A stretch of DNA of 64,000 nucleotides from Apus apus. Lineage: Eukaryota; Chordata; Aves; Apodiformes; Apodidae. Below, piece by piece: positions 46,482-57,428 of the stretch. Under the pieces are notes generated by a model. It had not been told where the DNA came from, searched no databases, and worked only from the letters and a program-made list of their open reading frames with translations. The stretch is from contig NC_067282.1 in assembly GCF_020740795.1 (NCBI RefSeq), positions 148,662,858 through 148,726,857 on the forward strand. The letters are read 5' to 3'. Position 1 is the stretch's first letter, and each line of letters begins with the position of its first letter. Made by a program: the position numbers and the translations under genes.

Positions 46482-46758
46482 TGACACAGGAAGAATTTCT
46501 TTACTGAAGGAGTGATCAGGCACTGGAGCAGCCTGCCCAGGTAGCTGGTGGAGTCACCATCCTTAGATGTATTCAAGAAACTTGTAGATGAGGAACTTCA
46601 GGGCATGCTCTAGTGGCTGAGATTGTAGGTTGTGTGTTGTGGGTTTTTTGGGGGTGTGGTTTTGTGTGTGTGTATGTGTTTTGGTTTGTTTTTTTTATGG
46701 TTGGACTCGGTGATCTCAGAGGTCCTTTCCAGCCATGACTATTTTGTGATTCTGTGAC
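46482..46758 (+). mobile_element. CR1 LINE 3' UTR fragment
   Basis: Starts 'ttgacacaggaagaatttct', includes 'ggtagctggtggagtcacca', a G/T-rich hypervariable tract (46,620-46,700), 'ggttggactcggtgatctca', and ends 'ttttgtgattctgtgac'. It inserted only about 50 nt downstream of the NOPCHAP1 exon 2 donor, in the sense orientation. Confidence 0.93.
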
Positions 46759-48385
46759 ATAACTTTTGCTTCAGTGCTTTCCTTGCACTAAGAAAGGGAG
46801 AGAAGGGAAGTGTTCTTTTTCTCCTGGTGCTAGGTCCACTGTTGCAGTTGCACACCCCACAGGTTAATCGTGTAACCAGGTTTTGTGATGCTGGTCAGTA
46901 CCTCTGATATGATTGCGGGCCTGAGTTCTCCTTACAGAGATACTCCTGTTGTGTGCATGTAGCGAGTTGGCCAGGTTGTATCTTTGGTCTTCATCTAGTC
47001 AGCTACTTTCAAACGGATGCAAGTCACGTAGGTCACTTTCAGAACTTCATTTTTTAATGAATGGGCTGGCAAAATTATTAAGCCAGACCATATAACCATT
47101 CATGCAAAAGAACTTAATTTGAATGCATTAAGAAAACATTTTTTTTTTCTTTAATCAAGCTGTGTTCCATCTTTCTTGGCCAAAGCTACACATAGATGCT
47201 AACATTCTCTTCAGTGTAACTCTGTGCCTAGGAGTGCATAGTGTGGAAATTGTTACTCTTTGGAAGTAGTGTATCTTCAGGAGTTTTTCTCTTCATGAAA
47301 ATATACTAGGATTCTTAAATCTCAGATTGTTCTTTTCCAGTATAGAGTTGATGCTTTTTTGCTGACCTTGGCTTGTTACCTCTTTTCAGAAATAATACCT
47401 CGGTATAAAATATTTGGTGTATCAAATAATTTAATTTAGAATGGATTACTGTGAAATTATTGTGGTTTTTTTAAATTGAACTGGGATTTAAAAAGTAATA
47501 GAAAAAAAAATTTGTAATATTGAGTTCTTTGTTGGATAAAAGTCTTGACAAAGAAGACAGTGTTTCTAAGGTAGATTGTACCTATTGGAGCTGCTTCTTC
47601 ATTTTGGAGGCTCACTTTGGAGCTTCATTTCTGTCAAGCGCACTTGGGATAGTGCCTCTTACTTCACAGAGAATGAAAACTTATGGTTGGCTCATCTACA
47701 TGTGTGGACCAAAAATTATTTGAAGCAGCTCTGGAGGCAGGTGAGGATATTCCCTGCCTCCATAGAAGAGAAATGGTTGGGATTTACCTAATGACACTGA
47801 TTATCTTAAAATTGTTGGAAAGACTCTCTGAGCTCAGACCAGTATTTCTGTAGAGCATCCATCTCCCTCCCACCATCATAATTTTAGAACCTCTTTTGAT
47901 TATGTTGAACTTTCTTCTGTGCAGCATGTTGTCTGTGCTACAGTTAATTTTTCCATCTTTTTTGAGACCTTCATTCCATACTTTACTAGGGAAGAAAGGA
48001 GGATGTGATTTTATTTCCATTGGGAGATTACTGATGTGGAAGTTTCTTAAAATGGCACTCAATACATATTGAAAGCCATGGAATTTACAAGCAAGCTTTC
48101 TGTAAACTAGTCACATTTGGGTTTAAGTATCCAGATGGAATTGCTGAAGTAATGTCTTCCTACACCACATGCTGACCAATATATTTGGTATCTTACTGCT
48201 GTTCATGTCTTGGGAAATTAAATGTTATAATAAATCCTCCTATTAAAACATCTTCAATGTGGTAGACAGCTGGAAATTAAAATACAAATGAAATATGCTT
48301 AAATGCTCAGATTTCTGGTGTATACACGTATAAATTAATGTGTGCCTGTTTGTATATGTACATGTGATAATTATTTCTTTTTCAG
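46759..48385. other. NOPCHAP1 intron 2, remaining part
   Basis: No further gene or repeat recognised. The acceptor region is T-rich up to 48,385. Confidence 0.6.
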
Positions 48386-48522
48386 TTTTGGACCGAGTAC
48401 AGAATTTCTTACCACAGATGGCACATGCAAATGATGAGCTAAGAAGAAAAATGGTAACAGCACCAGCTCACCAGTTTGATATTGAAAATCTAGACAGCGC
48501 AACAGAAAAAGTTATAGAAATG
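48386..48522 (+). CDS. NOPCHAP1: NOPCHAP1 coding exon 3 (residues 53-98)
   Basis: This 137-nt exon starts after TTTTTCAG (48,385) and ends GAAATG|GTAAAT. It encodes VLDRVQNFLPQMAHANDEL, then RRKMVTAPAHQFDIENLD and SATEKVIEM. This is the best-conserved part of the protein, a predicted helix followed by the F-[DN]-IEN-[ILV]-D motif. Confidence 0.95.
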
Positions 48523-49959
48523 GTAAATACTTACTGTATTGTTTATTTTATAAAGGAAATTTAGAAATTACAAGAATAATTCTCTCAATTTAGAATGAGC
48601 TACTTTGATAGATAAGGCTAAGTCTTTACCAAATTCAAAACACAGAAGTAATAAAAATGCGTATTTGGTTAAAATTTACTGCTTGGTTTTCATACTTGCA
48701 GAATTTAATGCCTGGGGATGAAGTAGTTTAAGGCCACAGTAAGATACACTTTTGAATCAGCAACTCTGAATCAAAAGTAAGTCACAGATTGTATTTTAAA
48801 TGTAATTTGGCTTAGAAACTGGACACAGTGAAAGGTGTAGTAAGGCATAACAGAAGGCTATAGTGTAAGAGTAATAACCGTCTTTCAGCTATGCTTTGTA
48901 GGTATTTTTAGGACTTGGTATAGGCCTTAGTTTTAGAAAAGTTGTTAAGTGTTCTTACAGTCCTTTATGGCTGGTATTTGTCTGTTTACTTATTTTCACA
49001 TCACTGTTTTCTTTCTGTTTTTAACTGAAGTGCTGCAGCAGTGCCGCAGCCACGTGCTCATGTGAGACAATTTTCATATGAAGGTGACATTACATCTGCA
49101 CGTCCCAGACAAGTGTCTTCTGGCCTGCAGACCCACAAGATAAAAGGCAGAGATAAGGCAGCCTGGGCATGTGAGCTGTCAGAATAATTTCTTTGCCACT
49201 GGTTTGTTTCAGAGTTCTTACAGATTTTTTAAATACTTTTCACCTGACAGTGTCTGCCGAGTGCCTTGGCTTTATCTTAAAGAAGCTGGGAGACCTAGCA
49301 ATTAACATTTTGATGCTATTTGCAAGTCATTGAAGAAATTTAATTGCCTGTCAAATTACTGTATTTTGCTTTGCTGCACAAGTCCGTTATCAGTTTATGA
49401 CAGATATTTTCAGAGAGAAAAACAGACCTCAAAAATCATGTCTCTGTGTATGGAAACATATGATTGCTTTTGCTTCAAAAAATATCCTGGTTGTTTAAAC
49501 TGCTTGCTATTTTGTAGTAGCTGTAGTGTCATGAACACTGTTAGGTTATAAGATATGAACTACATTAATAAATATGTGCTTTTGTATATATATAATGACC
49601 CCTTATACCTAAAATTAATTAATTTGAATTATTTACTGAGAATCAGTTTTGATGCCTCCTGCTTGTCAGTTTAAATAGAGAGTTACTGAGTTCAGCTACC
49701 TACTTATTTTTCTCTTTGATCCTGATACAAAAATGACCTTGTATTTGCTATAGGGCAATGTAAATTACAATATAAATATTTAGGAATCTATTAATTATAT
49801 TTTTCATAATCCTAGGAGAACCCAAAAGTCTTTCTCATTGTGATTTTCTTATGATAGTAGTCTGTTTCATGTGTTTGCTAAATTTTTTTTTAGTCAAGTG
49901 ACAGAAGTGGTATAGAAATGTATAATGTGGTAATAACTAAGGTCTTTTTTTTTTTCCAG
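48523..49959. other. NOPCHAP1 intron 3
   Basis: GTAAAT...CCAG intron of about 1.4 kb. Nothing else recognised. Confidence 0.75.
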
Positions 49960-50142
49960 AATGTGGCTGTAGTTGAATTGAGCGATTCTGATACAGATGA
50001 AGAGATACTAACTTCAGAAGATGACTCAGAATCTGAAGATGACTGTACAGCTGGTGAAGTAACGATAGACAACATTAAGTTTCCTAAACAAAAGGGAGAA
50101 AAGGGCAAAATAGAAATTTTGGACAGCAAAGTGAATGAGTAA
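49960..50142 (+). CDS. NOPCHAP1: NOPCHAP1 coding exon 4 with stop (residues 99-158)
   Basis: The acceptor is a long T-tract followed by CCAG at 49,956-49,959. The exon encodes NVAVVELSDSDTDEE, an acidic Ser/Asp/Glu stretch with likely CK2-type sites (SDSDTDEE, SESEDD), then AGEVTIDNIKFPKQKG and KGKIEILDSKVNE, and stops with TAA at 50,140-50,142. Human VTIDNIKLP and KGKIEVLDS align. The acidic region is shorter than in human. Confidence 0.95.
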   Translation, partial: NVAVVELSDSDTDEEILTSEDDSESEDDCTAGEVTIDNIKFPKQKGEKGKIEILDSKVNE

Positions 50143-50368
50143 ATCCGTTTTATTTTCCTTAAAAAAAAACACAACACAACAAAACCACAGAAAAAAACAC
50201 AAACGCAAATAATGTTGGCCCTTAAACTACCTTGTTACCCAGTGTGGCATCCCTCAGGATCATGTGAATTGCTGCAGTTTACATAGTGGGATTCAGGATC
50301 CACTCATGACTGAGGCAGGCTGGATTTCTGAGGAATTACGTACGGTTTTATTAATCAAGCAACATGTA

Positions 50369-50374
50369 AATAAA
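50369..50374 (+). terminator. NOPCHAP1: Candidate NOPCHAP1 poly(A) signal
   Basis: AATAAA lies about 227 nt after the stop codon, with T/G-rich sequence ('gttctgttgctttgttg') about 70 nt further on. It is the first canonical hexamer after the stop. Cleavage itself cannot be seen in DNA. Confidence 0.5.
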
Positions 50375-52188
50375 CTTTATCCTAGGTTAGACTAAGAAAG
50401 CAGATAGAATTTGGGGCACTTGAACTAGGTAAGTTAAAATTAATGTTCTGTTGCTTTGTTGACGAAGCTCTTGCTTCAAGAGCAGGAGAGAGTTAACTAG
50501 GCAAAGAGCTTTGGTTTTTATATTCCATGTCCTGTGAAGTGTTATGTACAAGGTCTTCAATATTAAACATTATCTTAAAGTACATTAGAGGTATGTCTAC
50601 ATTGCATTCATGATAATTGTTGAACACTAAAGCAGTGGCTGAGGTCATTTGAAGGTGAGCTGGCATGGGTAAGGACAGCCATGACAACAGAGAGTTCAGC
50701 AAAGGATTACTTACCCTTTGTGCCTTGCCCTGAGCTCTCTGTCTCTCAAGGTAGGTTACCAGCTCACATCGGGAATGTTTGTGGCTGTAGTGCAGAGACC
50801 TTCTGTACTTAAACAGAAGTCAAGTCTGCCTCTCTGGCGTTACAGTTGCTGTAAGCTACACTTTCCATCTCCCACTTCCCCTGCCACGTTTCTGTCCTCT
50901 CCATTTTATTAACAACTGTCACTGCCAGAGGAATAACAAGGTGAGTTTTCAGCTGGTGTGTACTTGGGTTGGCTTGAAGCAGTTGTGAAACCACAGTCAA
51001 TGGAAGTGTGTCTCATTCATCCTTACCTCAGGTCAAATACAATGATTCGGGCTGTTGTATTTACTTCACAGATCAGTTTGCATTTCAGAAGTACCTGTCA
51101 CACTCCTGGATGTCATTGGTTGTTTCTTAAAGGAACTTTGTATTTTTATATATATTAAAGGAAAATTTCCTCTATTGTATTTGCTCAAATACTGAACTTG
51201 AAACCTGGGGTTATGTACAGAATTAATTTTGAATCCTGTACTTAGATCTATAGTTTTCTCTTAAGATCTGTTTCTGTAATACTTGTAATAAGAAATAACA
51301 AGGATTCCAGTACCTATCACAAGGCAGCTTCTTAAAAATTGAAGGGAGCTTGATGTACTGGAATTTACTGGGATTAACTGATTGAACAGGGAATGGGAAG
51401 GATGGGAATCAAACAATGGAACTGCTATTTTTAATGGCAGCCCACAGATCAGATTAAGGTTTGTGTGCAGTTGTGATCTAAGAAGAGCAAGTGGTCTTAG
51501 CAGGCTTAGTTTATTAGATAAGGTCTCTTTCTGTGGAAAATTTCCTTCAGACTGAAGAAAGTTTGAAAGCCAACATCTTAACTCAGTCATTTTACAAGAG
51601 ATTTTCCAGTTGACTAAGAAAGACAAAGTATGAAATAGAAAGTAGTAACACAGTACAAAACAGTGATAACAGAGCACAGACACAAAAAGTGATTTTAATC
51701 TGTTAATGTAACCACCTTTCAAATTGCAGGCAGATCACACATTTTGTATCAACAAAAAGATATAAAATATTTTCAGTAACTTTAGCTTGATATGCATAGT
51801 TTAACGCCAATGGTGAACTCTGTATGTACTATACAAAGATCATAGTAAGTGCACTTCCTTGCATTGAGTTACTTCTTATGGCACAAAGGTTTTCTGTACT
51901 GCTGAAGAATCACCAGAGCAGAATGTTTAGTTGCTACTGTAAATCTTGAACAGGTTTATAGCAAAAATGGCATAATAAGTATATTTTAGTTCAACTTTAG
52001 GAGAAGCCTAATGAGTAAGGATTTTAAATGATTGTGTAAATATGTTCACACAAATGTGAGGCATGTGAGAACTTCAGTTGCATTTAAAAAAATAAGCCAA
52101 ACCATTTTCTTGGCATTTTTTTCAAGGGTATTGTACTACCAACTGCTACTGCATAATTTAAATAATTTCAGGTCAAATTCCAGATGCT
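50375..52188. other. Convergent intergenic region NOPCHAP1 / ALDH1L2
   Basis: About 1.8 kb between the two gene ends. Some of it is probably 3' UTR of one or both genes. No other coding gene seen; a 153-codon minus frame (51,722-51,261) has no family resemblance. Confidence 0.5.
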
Positions 52189-52194
52189 TTTATT
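52189..52194 (-). terminator. ALDH1L2: Candidate ALDH1L2 poly(A) signal
   Basis: AATAAA on the minus strand (TTTATT on plus), about 194 nt after the ALDH1L2 stop codon. Further TTTATT words lie downstream, and mammalian ALDH1L2 transcripts have long 3' UTRs, so use of this site is uncertain. Confidence 0.35.
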
Positions 52195-52387
52195 TCTTCA
52201 GTGAGACTAAAATTTGGACCTGATTTATAGAGACTTATCCATGGAATGGGTGTTTTGGTTTGGTCTGTTGGGTTTTTTCACTCATAGCACTGAAGTCAGT
52301 ATATCATGGGCATAGGATTAAGTGCTTCATGGAGTCATTATGATTCAAACTCTTCTGAAAGTTTACTTTCCAAGTGAGGCTGTTGCT

Positions 52388-52443
52388 TTAATATTCCACA
52401 GTGATAGCCTTGGTTCTAAGATACTCATGAAGAGCTTCTTCAC
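52388..52443 (-). CDS. ALDH1L2: ALDH1L2 last coding exon with stop
   Basis: This 56-nt exon follows the acceptor TGTACAG at 52,444-52,445. It completes a Gly codon and encodes EEALHEYLRTKAITVEY, then TAA (52,390-52,388). It matches the family C-terminus (EEALNEYLKTKTVTLEY in human). It is far too short to find by ORF length and was located by searching the reverse complement. Confidence 0.95.
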
Positions 52444-53805
52444 CTGTACAAGCACAATATTCACCGGTTAGAACAGCAGCTAAATGAGAGAATGTTTTCC
52501 CAGACTATATTATTAAGAAAATAAACTGGTTTAGCCAATATATGAGTCCTTAAGGAACAGCTGAATCTAACTAACTTACCCTCCCACTGAGATTTACAAA
52601 ACTGGTTTGACAAGAAGAGGCCAAACCAAACAGATGTAGAAAGTAAAAGGAGCTGGAATTTCACCAGCAGCCACCTGGGTGGGACTGAACTCTGGCAGTC
52701 TCAAGATGGCCATTTGGGACTCTCTGTTGAAAATACAAAGCTTGGTTTTGCCCAGGGCAAAGCAGCTGTGTGAAAATTGGTGATTTTTTTCCCCCTGATA
52801 CTATTACTTGTTTTGGTTTCAGGAAATGTCTGATAACTTGCTAGAGATTCCAAAGGCAAAAATCTGTTGTATCACTGAACAATATTTTTCTTTAATTTTT
52901 CTTTGCCATGAGGTTTGATCTGTCCCAGCTTGTAAAGTTTCTCTGACAGACTAGACCTCACTTTCTTAAAAACTGGTTTTGAAAAGACAAGACTTTATGT
53001 ATCTTTCTCTGTGGCTGTTGGCAAATTCTGATGACATTTTAAGGCGTAAAAAAATTTCTCGTGTTCTTACAAGTTTAGAGGAGAAGCCTAAATTAGTGTT
53101 CTCCCTCAGGGAAAGGAAAGAATATTTTGGCCAGTACCTTTGCTGCTTGACAGCATTTCATATCTTGTACAAGGGTCTGGACAAGCTGTAATGTGACTGC
53201 TCTGAGCAGAGTTGGAGAGGAATACTCGGCGTGCCCAGACGTTATTTAGAAAACATACAGGAAGGGCTGAACTGGAGGTACTGAGGTGGGAATACTGAAG
53301 GGATGGGAGAGGAAATAGATGACTGTAATTGGAGAAGACTAAGAGGGGACCTTATTAATGTCTATAACTATCTGAATGGTGGATGTCAAGAATGGACCAG
53401 TCTCTTTTCAGTGGTGCCCTGTGATAGGACAAGGGGAAACAGCACCAAGCTGCAACACAGGAAGTTCCACCTCAACACGTGGAAAAACTTCTTTACTGTG
53501 AAGGTGACAGAGCACTGGAACAGGCTGCCCAGAGAGCTTGTGGAGTCTCCTTCTCTGGAGATTTTCAAGACCCATCTGGATGTATTCCTATGTGACTTGC
53601 CCTAGGCCTTCCTGCTGCAGCAGGGGGTTTGGACTTGATCTTCAGAGGTCCCTTTCAACCCCTATGATTCTATGGAGGAATATAGGAGATGCAAGAAATG
53701 CACCCATAGCTCATGTTTTACTAGCCAGACTATACACAAGTAAGGTGGATTTTTCATTGTTTTGGACTGTCAGATGAGAAACAAGGGAGGGAGAGAACAA
53801 CTTAC
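52444..53805. other. ALDH1L2 last intron
   Basis: About 1.36 kb, GTAAGT...TACAG on the minus strand. It contains a CR1 fragment (53,190-53,677) and otherwise nothing recognised. Confidence 0.75.
53190..53677 (+). mobile_element. CR1 LINE 3' portion
   Basis: Contains 'gacttaattggagaagacta'-like CR1 text at 53,320-53,345, the ORF2 tail [20 protein letters not shown], 'ggaacaggctgcccagagag', 'ggatgtattcctatgtgact', and ends 'ccctatgattctatgg'. It is 5'-truncated and antisense to ALDH1L2, ending about 128 nt from the exon donor at 53,805. Confidence 0.94.
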
Positions 53806-54005
53806 CTAAATCTTTCCCAAAGCCAGACTGTTTAAATCCACCAAATGGTGCCGCCACATCAGTTTTGTTATATGTGTTAATAAAAACTGTTCCAGCTTCT
53901 AGCTTTTCACTGATGTAGAGAGCTTTGCTTATGTCTTTTGTGAAAACTCCGGAAGCTAAACCATATTCTGTGGTATTTGCCCGTCTCAGCACTCCATCGA
54001 CGTCC
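53806..54005 (-). CDS. ALDH1L2: ALDH1L2 exon (visible residues 326-393)
   Basis: This 200-nt exon runs from CCACAG|GGACGTC at 54,005 to TTAG|GTAAGT at 53,806/53,805. It encodes [20 protein letters not shown], then [40 protein letters not shown] and GFGKDL. The [14 protein letters not shown] and SGFGKDLG blocks are ALDH1L signatures. Confidence 0.97.
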
Positions 54006-55134
54006 CTGTGGAGGAAAGAAATTATTTAATTGCAACCAGGTAAAATAAACAAAAGTTGGCAACCTTCCACCTTCCATGTCATTGGAGCACCTTTTCCCAC
54101 GCTCAGTCCTCTGCAGTCAGCTTTTCAAAGACAATGTATCAGTGCGTGAATCTGACAGATCTATGGAAATTCATACCCTCGCTTCAAACTTGTAAAGCTC
54201 GTAATGTTACATTTCAGTAGTTAAGATCTACACTAAGAAATGTCAAAGGACAAGCTGCACTATGCATACCAACTTTGCTCAGCTACAGTACAACTTGGGG
54301 ATTGAGAAGAATATAAAAATACTTGTAAAGCAGAGCTTGGCTGCAGATGATGGGTGTTTGCTAAAATTTTGGCCCTGCTTAAGTTAATGGAGAATAAGTG
54401 CTGAAACTGAGACTTTCAAAGAGATAACAACTTTTCAGGCCATGTCCAGAGTGCTGTATTCTGTTTGCATCTCATCTGCAAAAATCCATAATAATAACAC
54501 TTTAAAAAACTCAATACAGTCCCTTATCACCATACGTAATTTATAGACATGAAGGGTTGTCTGCGTGGGTGGTTCTTAACTTCATTCTCAAACTGCAGAA
54601 AATGAAACCTGTAGTAGTGACATGAAGTTTCTATACAGGGTTTTAATCCCACCTGTGTGTAAAATAATTCCTATGAATTGGAACGAAAGCTGTTAAAACT
54701 GGCAGTCTACAACAAACACGGAGGGATCTTCACTTGCAGCAGTCATGTGCCAGCATTACACAACGCACAGCAAGGCTCTGCGGTCTTTCGTGACAGAGGA
54801 AAGTAAGTGATTCCAATGGAAAAAATACACATTTTGTAATTTGATGAAGCTTTTGCAATTACCACATCAACTTCAGTAAAAATGTTTCACTGAATGCTAG
54901 GACTTATTTAAGAACTGTCAATTAAGAGCTGCGTTCTATCCTGTCACTGGTAATAGCTTTAGTTCTGTATCAACATGGAGCAGGATACCCCTTACTAAAA
55001 AAAGATATTTTATCACAATTTAGCTGGAAGAGGATCTAGGTATTCAGACTAGTCTTAGGAGATTTAACAAAATCATACTACATATGCTATCATTTCTCCA
55101 TTTAGAAAATGAGAAAGTTTCTAACAGAACATAC
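54006..55134. other. ALDH1L2 intron
   Basis: The intron between the exons at 55,135-55,240 and 53,806-54,005. No repeat or gene recognised. Confidence 0.75.
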
Positions 55135-55240
55135 CCATTTTTAAATTTAGAAATCACCATCACAGGACCAAAGGACTCTTCCTGTGCAATATACATGTGG
55201 TCTTCAACATCTGTGAATACAGTGGGTTCCATGAAGAAAC
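55135..55240 (-). CDS. ALDH1L2: ALDH1L2 exon (visible residues 291-325 plus two bases)
   Basis: This 106-nt exon runs from CATTTAG|GTTTCTTC at 55,240 to AATGG|GTATGT at 55,135/55,134. It encodes [20 protein letters not shown] and [14 protein letters not shown]. The E-[ES]-x-FGP-V block binds the nicotinamide ribose in ALDH enzymes. Confidence 0.97.
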
Positions 55241-56469
55241 CTAAATGGACAATAGAGCATCATTTAAGCATGGTGGAAACACTTTGTTTTGTACTGTCCA
55301 GGCCATTTCTTTTCCATATTTTGAGGTCAGAGATACATTGAGACTTGAAACAGAAAACATTAAGATTGATACGAATGAAGTATGAATGGAAATGCATGTG
55401 TATAAGAACCAGAGAAACGGCAGAAAAAAAGAGTTAGAAGCATGGCCTGTATTGATCAGAGCAACAACTGCTGTTCCCTGCCAGGTCAGGAGATGTGTGT
55501 GCCACAGCCCAGGGGACTCCTCGGGAGAAATCCTGCACTCTTTAACAGCAGGAAGACAAGGTTAGAACATGTCACAGGGGACTCTCTTTCCCAATACCTT
55601 ACAAGAATATACACTGTAGCCATAATGATCTGCACATTCCAAACAAAGGAAAACATGCCACAGGCAGCAACTTTGCCTAAGATTTGTGGACGCTAAAGTA
55701 AAAGAAATTCTGAGGCCTCTTCCTAACACCTATTCATTTCTAAAGGGTGTAAAAACCTGTCCAAAAACTAGTTCATTGTTGCCAGTCAAGGACTGTCCTG
55801 GTTGCCTGCATCTCTGAGCAAGCGTATTTCGTTGTGAGTGGGTAAAATCAGCTTCAGAGGTATCCAGTAACTGCTTCCCCTTCACGTAAGATTTCCCATT
55901 TAGCTTCATTACATTGATTTCATATAGTTGCAAATCACTTTCATTTTATTTAGGGATGCAAATATTGTGTTTTGAAAAAGCACAAAAGGTTAACCTTCAT
56001 TATTGATACAGAACAGATGTTAATAAGCAAATACTGCCTTCATTCCTTTCCATTAAACTTAGTTTTCATATTCTTTAGATAGCAAAAAAAAGATTTATAA
56101 TAATAATACCTTATGCAGACTCTGCCAGCATTTTCCTCAGTCATCTTTAGTGTTTTGTTGACCCAGGTGGAATTTAGTTATGGTACTTGATAGTTCAAGA
56201 ATGTTGTACAAAAGGCCTCAATGCCCCATAAACAACAGGAATAAATGAGCAAAAGGTTCTTGTATAGACTAGATTCTGATCTAATTTCATGTTATGCTTC
56301 AGTTGCACAATTTCTCTTAACAGGACACTTGAAAGCCCAGTTCTCAAGTGTTATCTTGGACATACCTGCTACTGTTCCCATGATATTGCTACTTCACATC
56401 ATGCAGCAGACACAACCATGATGACTTTTAAAGTGTAAAAGTTCCAAACATGTTTGAAAAGCGTTTTAC
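55241..56469. other. ALDH1L2 intron
   Basis: The intron between the exons at 56,470-56,635 and 55,135-55,240. Only short chance frames; nothing recognised. Confidence 0.75.
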
Positions 56470-56635
56470 CTGGTCTACAAACTTGTTTTCCTCCATACAC
56501 TAGAGTGGCTCCTTCTTTCACCCCAGTTTCGCAATATTGCAGCAGCTTTTCCAAATGTGCCTTGTGATTTTGTGGACCATGATCTGTAGATCTATCAAGC
56601 GGGTCACCAATTTTCATCTTTTTTATCTCTTCCAC
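56470..56635 (-). CDS. ALDH1L2: ALDH1L2 exon (visible residues 236-290 plus one base)
   Basis: This 166-nt exon runs from CCCACAG|GTGGAAG at 56,635 to CCAG|GTAAAA at 56,470/56,469. It encodes [20 protein letters not shown], then [20 protein letters not shown] and [15 protein letters not shown]. The first codon is GTG (Val), internal to the protein and not a start. Confidence 0.97.
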
Positions 56636-57329
56636 CTGTGGGTCACCCGATCAAAAGGAAGTTACAAAACACAGCAAATAGTTGTTAAAGTGACCAGTGA
56701 TTTGGGATGTTTCATTGTTTGTACTATGAAATCTGGCTCTAAGAAAGGGCTGGATTCCTAGAAGGCAGAATGCACTTTCTAAAATGCCATGGTGTCTTAG
56801 GCTTGATGATTTCTTCTGAAAGATTTTTTTATGCTGTTTTTATGTATCCATTCTTTTCTGCCGTTAAGACAAGTATGTAAAACATTAAGCTTTTACAGTG
56901 GTTAGTAATACTGATTTCCTGATCTTGAGGTAGATAAATTAATTTTCCACTGTTACAGTGTGATGATTACTGGATTTTTAATAACCTTTGTATTAATCTA
57001 GTTACACTTTCCAATATGCCTTTTAAAAAAACTTCACTGCAGTCTTTAATCATATTGATGTAAATTCCATAATTTTTTAAATCTTACTTTCCTAGTCAAA
57101 TATGAAACATTACTTAAGGTACAATATCTACTTCAATGTCACTTATCTGTGCATTACTGATGTATCTCCTTTCTATGCCTTCCTTTTAACCCTGTAAAGA
57201 GGTTCCTGAGAAGCAACATTGCCTATCATAAGCAATAATTAGAATTGAAACAACTGAAAATAAGATGTGCAAGTGTCTATAAAATTAGTGGCTCTTTGTG
57301 CCACCGTAAATTATCTTTGAATATCTTAC
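56636..57329. other. ALDH1L2 intron
   Basis: AT-rich intron of about 0.7 kb with nothing else seen. Confidence 0.75.
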
Positions 57330-57428
57330 CACTTTTCTAACAAATTCATCATGGATTGATTCTTCCACAAACAGCCTGCCAGCTGCAATGCAGTTTTCTC
57401 CTTTGTTGAAATACACTGCTCCCATACC
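57330..57428 (-). CDS. ALDH1L2: ALDH1L2 exon with catalytic cysteine (visible residues 203-235)
   Basis: This 99-nt exon is phase 0 at both ends, from GCTTAG|GGTATG at 57,428 to AAAGTG|GTAAGA at 57,330/57,329. It encodes [20 protein letters not shown] and [13 protein letters not shown]. Cys in GENCIAAGR (visible residue 215) is the ALDH nucleophile, equivalent to Cys707 of ALDH1L1. Confidence 0.97.

Larger units (their letters stand above)
44983..50374 (+). other. NOPCHAP1: NOPCHAP1 (C12orf45) gene body, complete
   Basis: NOPCHAP1 is the NOP58 assembly chaperone. It links NOP58 to the RUVBL1/RUVBL2 (R2TP) machinery during box C/D snoRNP assembly in the nucleus. Four coding exons with agreeing phases (1, 1, 0) give 158 codons against about 185 in human; the bird version is shorter in the N-terminus and the acidic stretch. 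Order of parts: an Ala/Gly-rich N-terminus, the TTLQTMRM segment, the conserved VLDRVQNFLPQMAHAN helix, FDIENLD, a Ser/Asp/Glu-rich acidic region, then GEVTIDNIKFP and KGKIEILDS. It is divergent from SLC41A2 and convergent with ALDH1L2. Identification is from remembered human sequence. Confidence 0.92.

Noticed and set aside
51261-51722. A 153-codon minus ORF between NOPCHAP1 and ALDH1L2
   Set aside because: No recognised family. It lies in probable 3' UTR or intergenic sequence, and length alone is not convincing in one of six frames.
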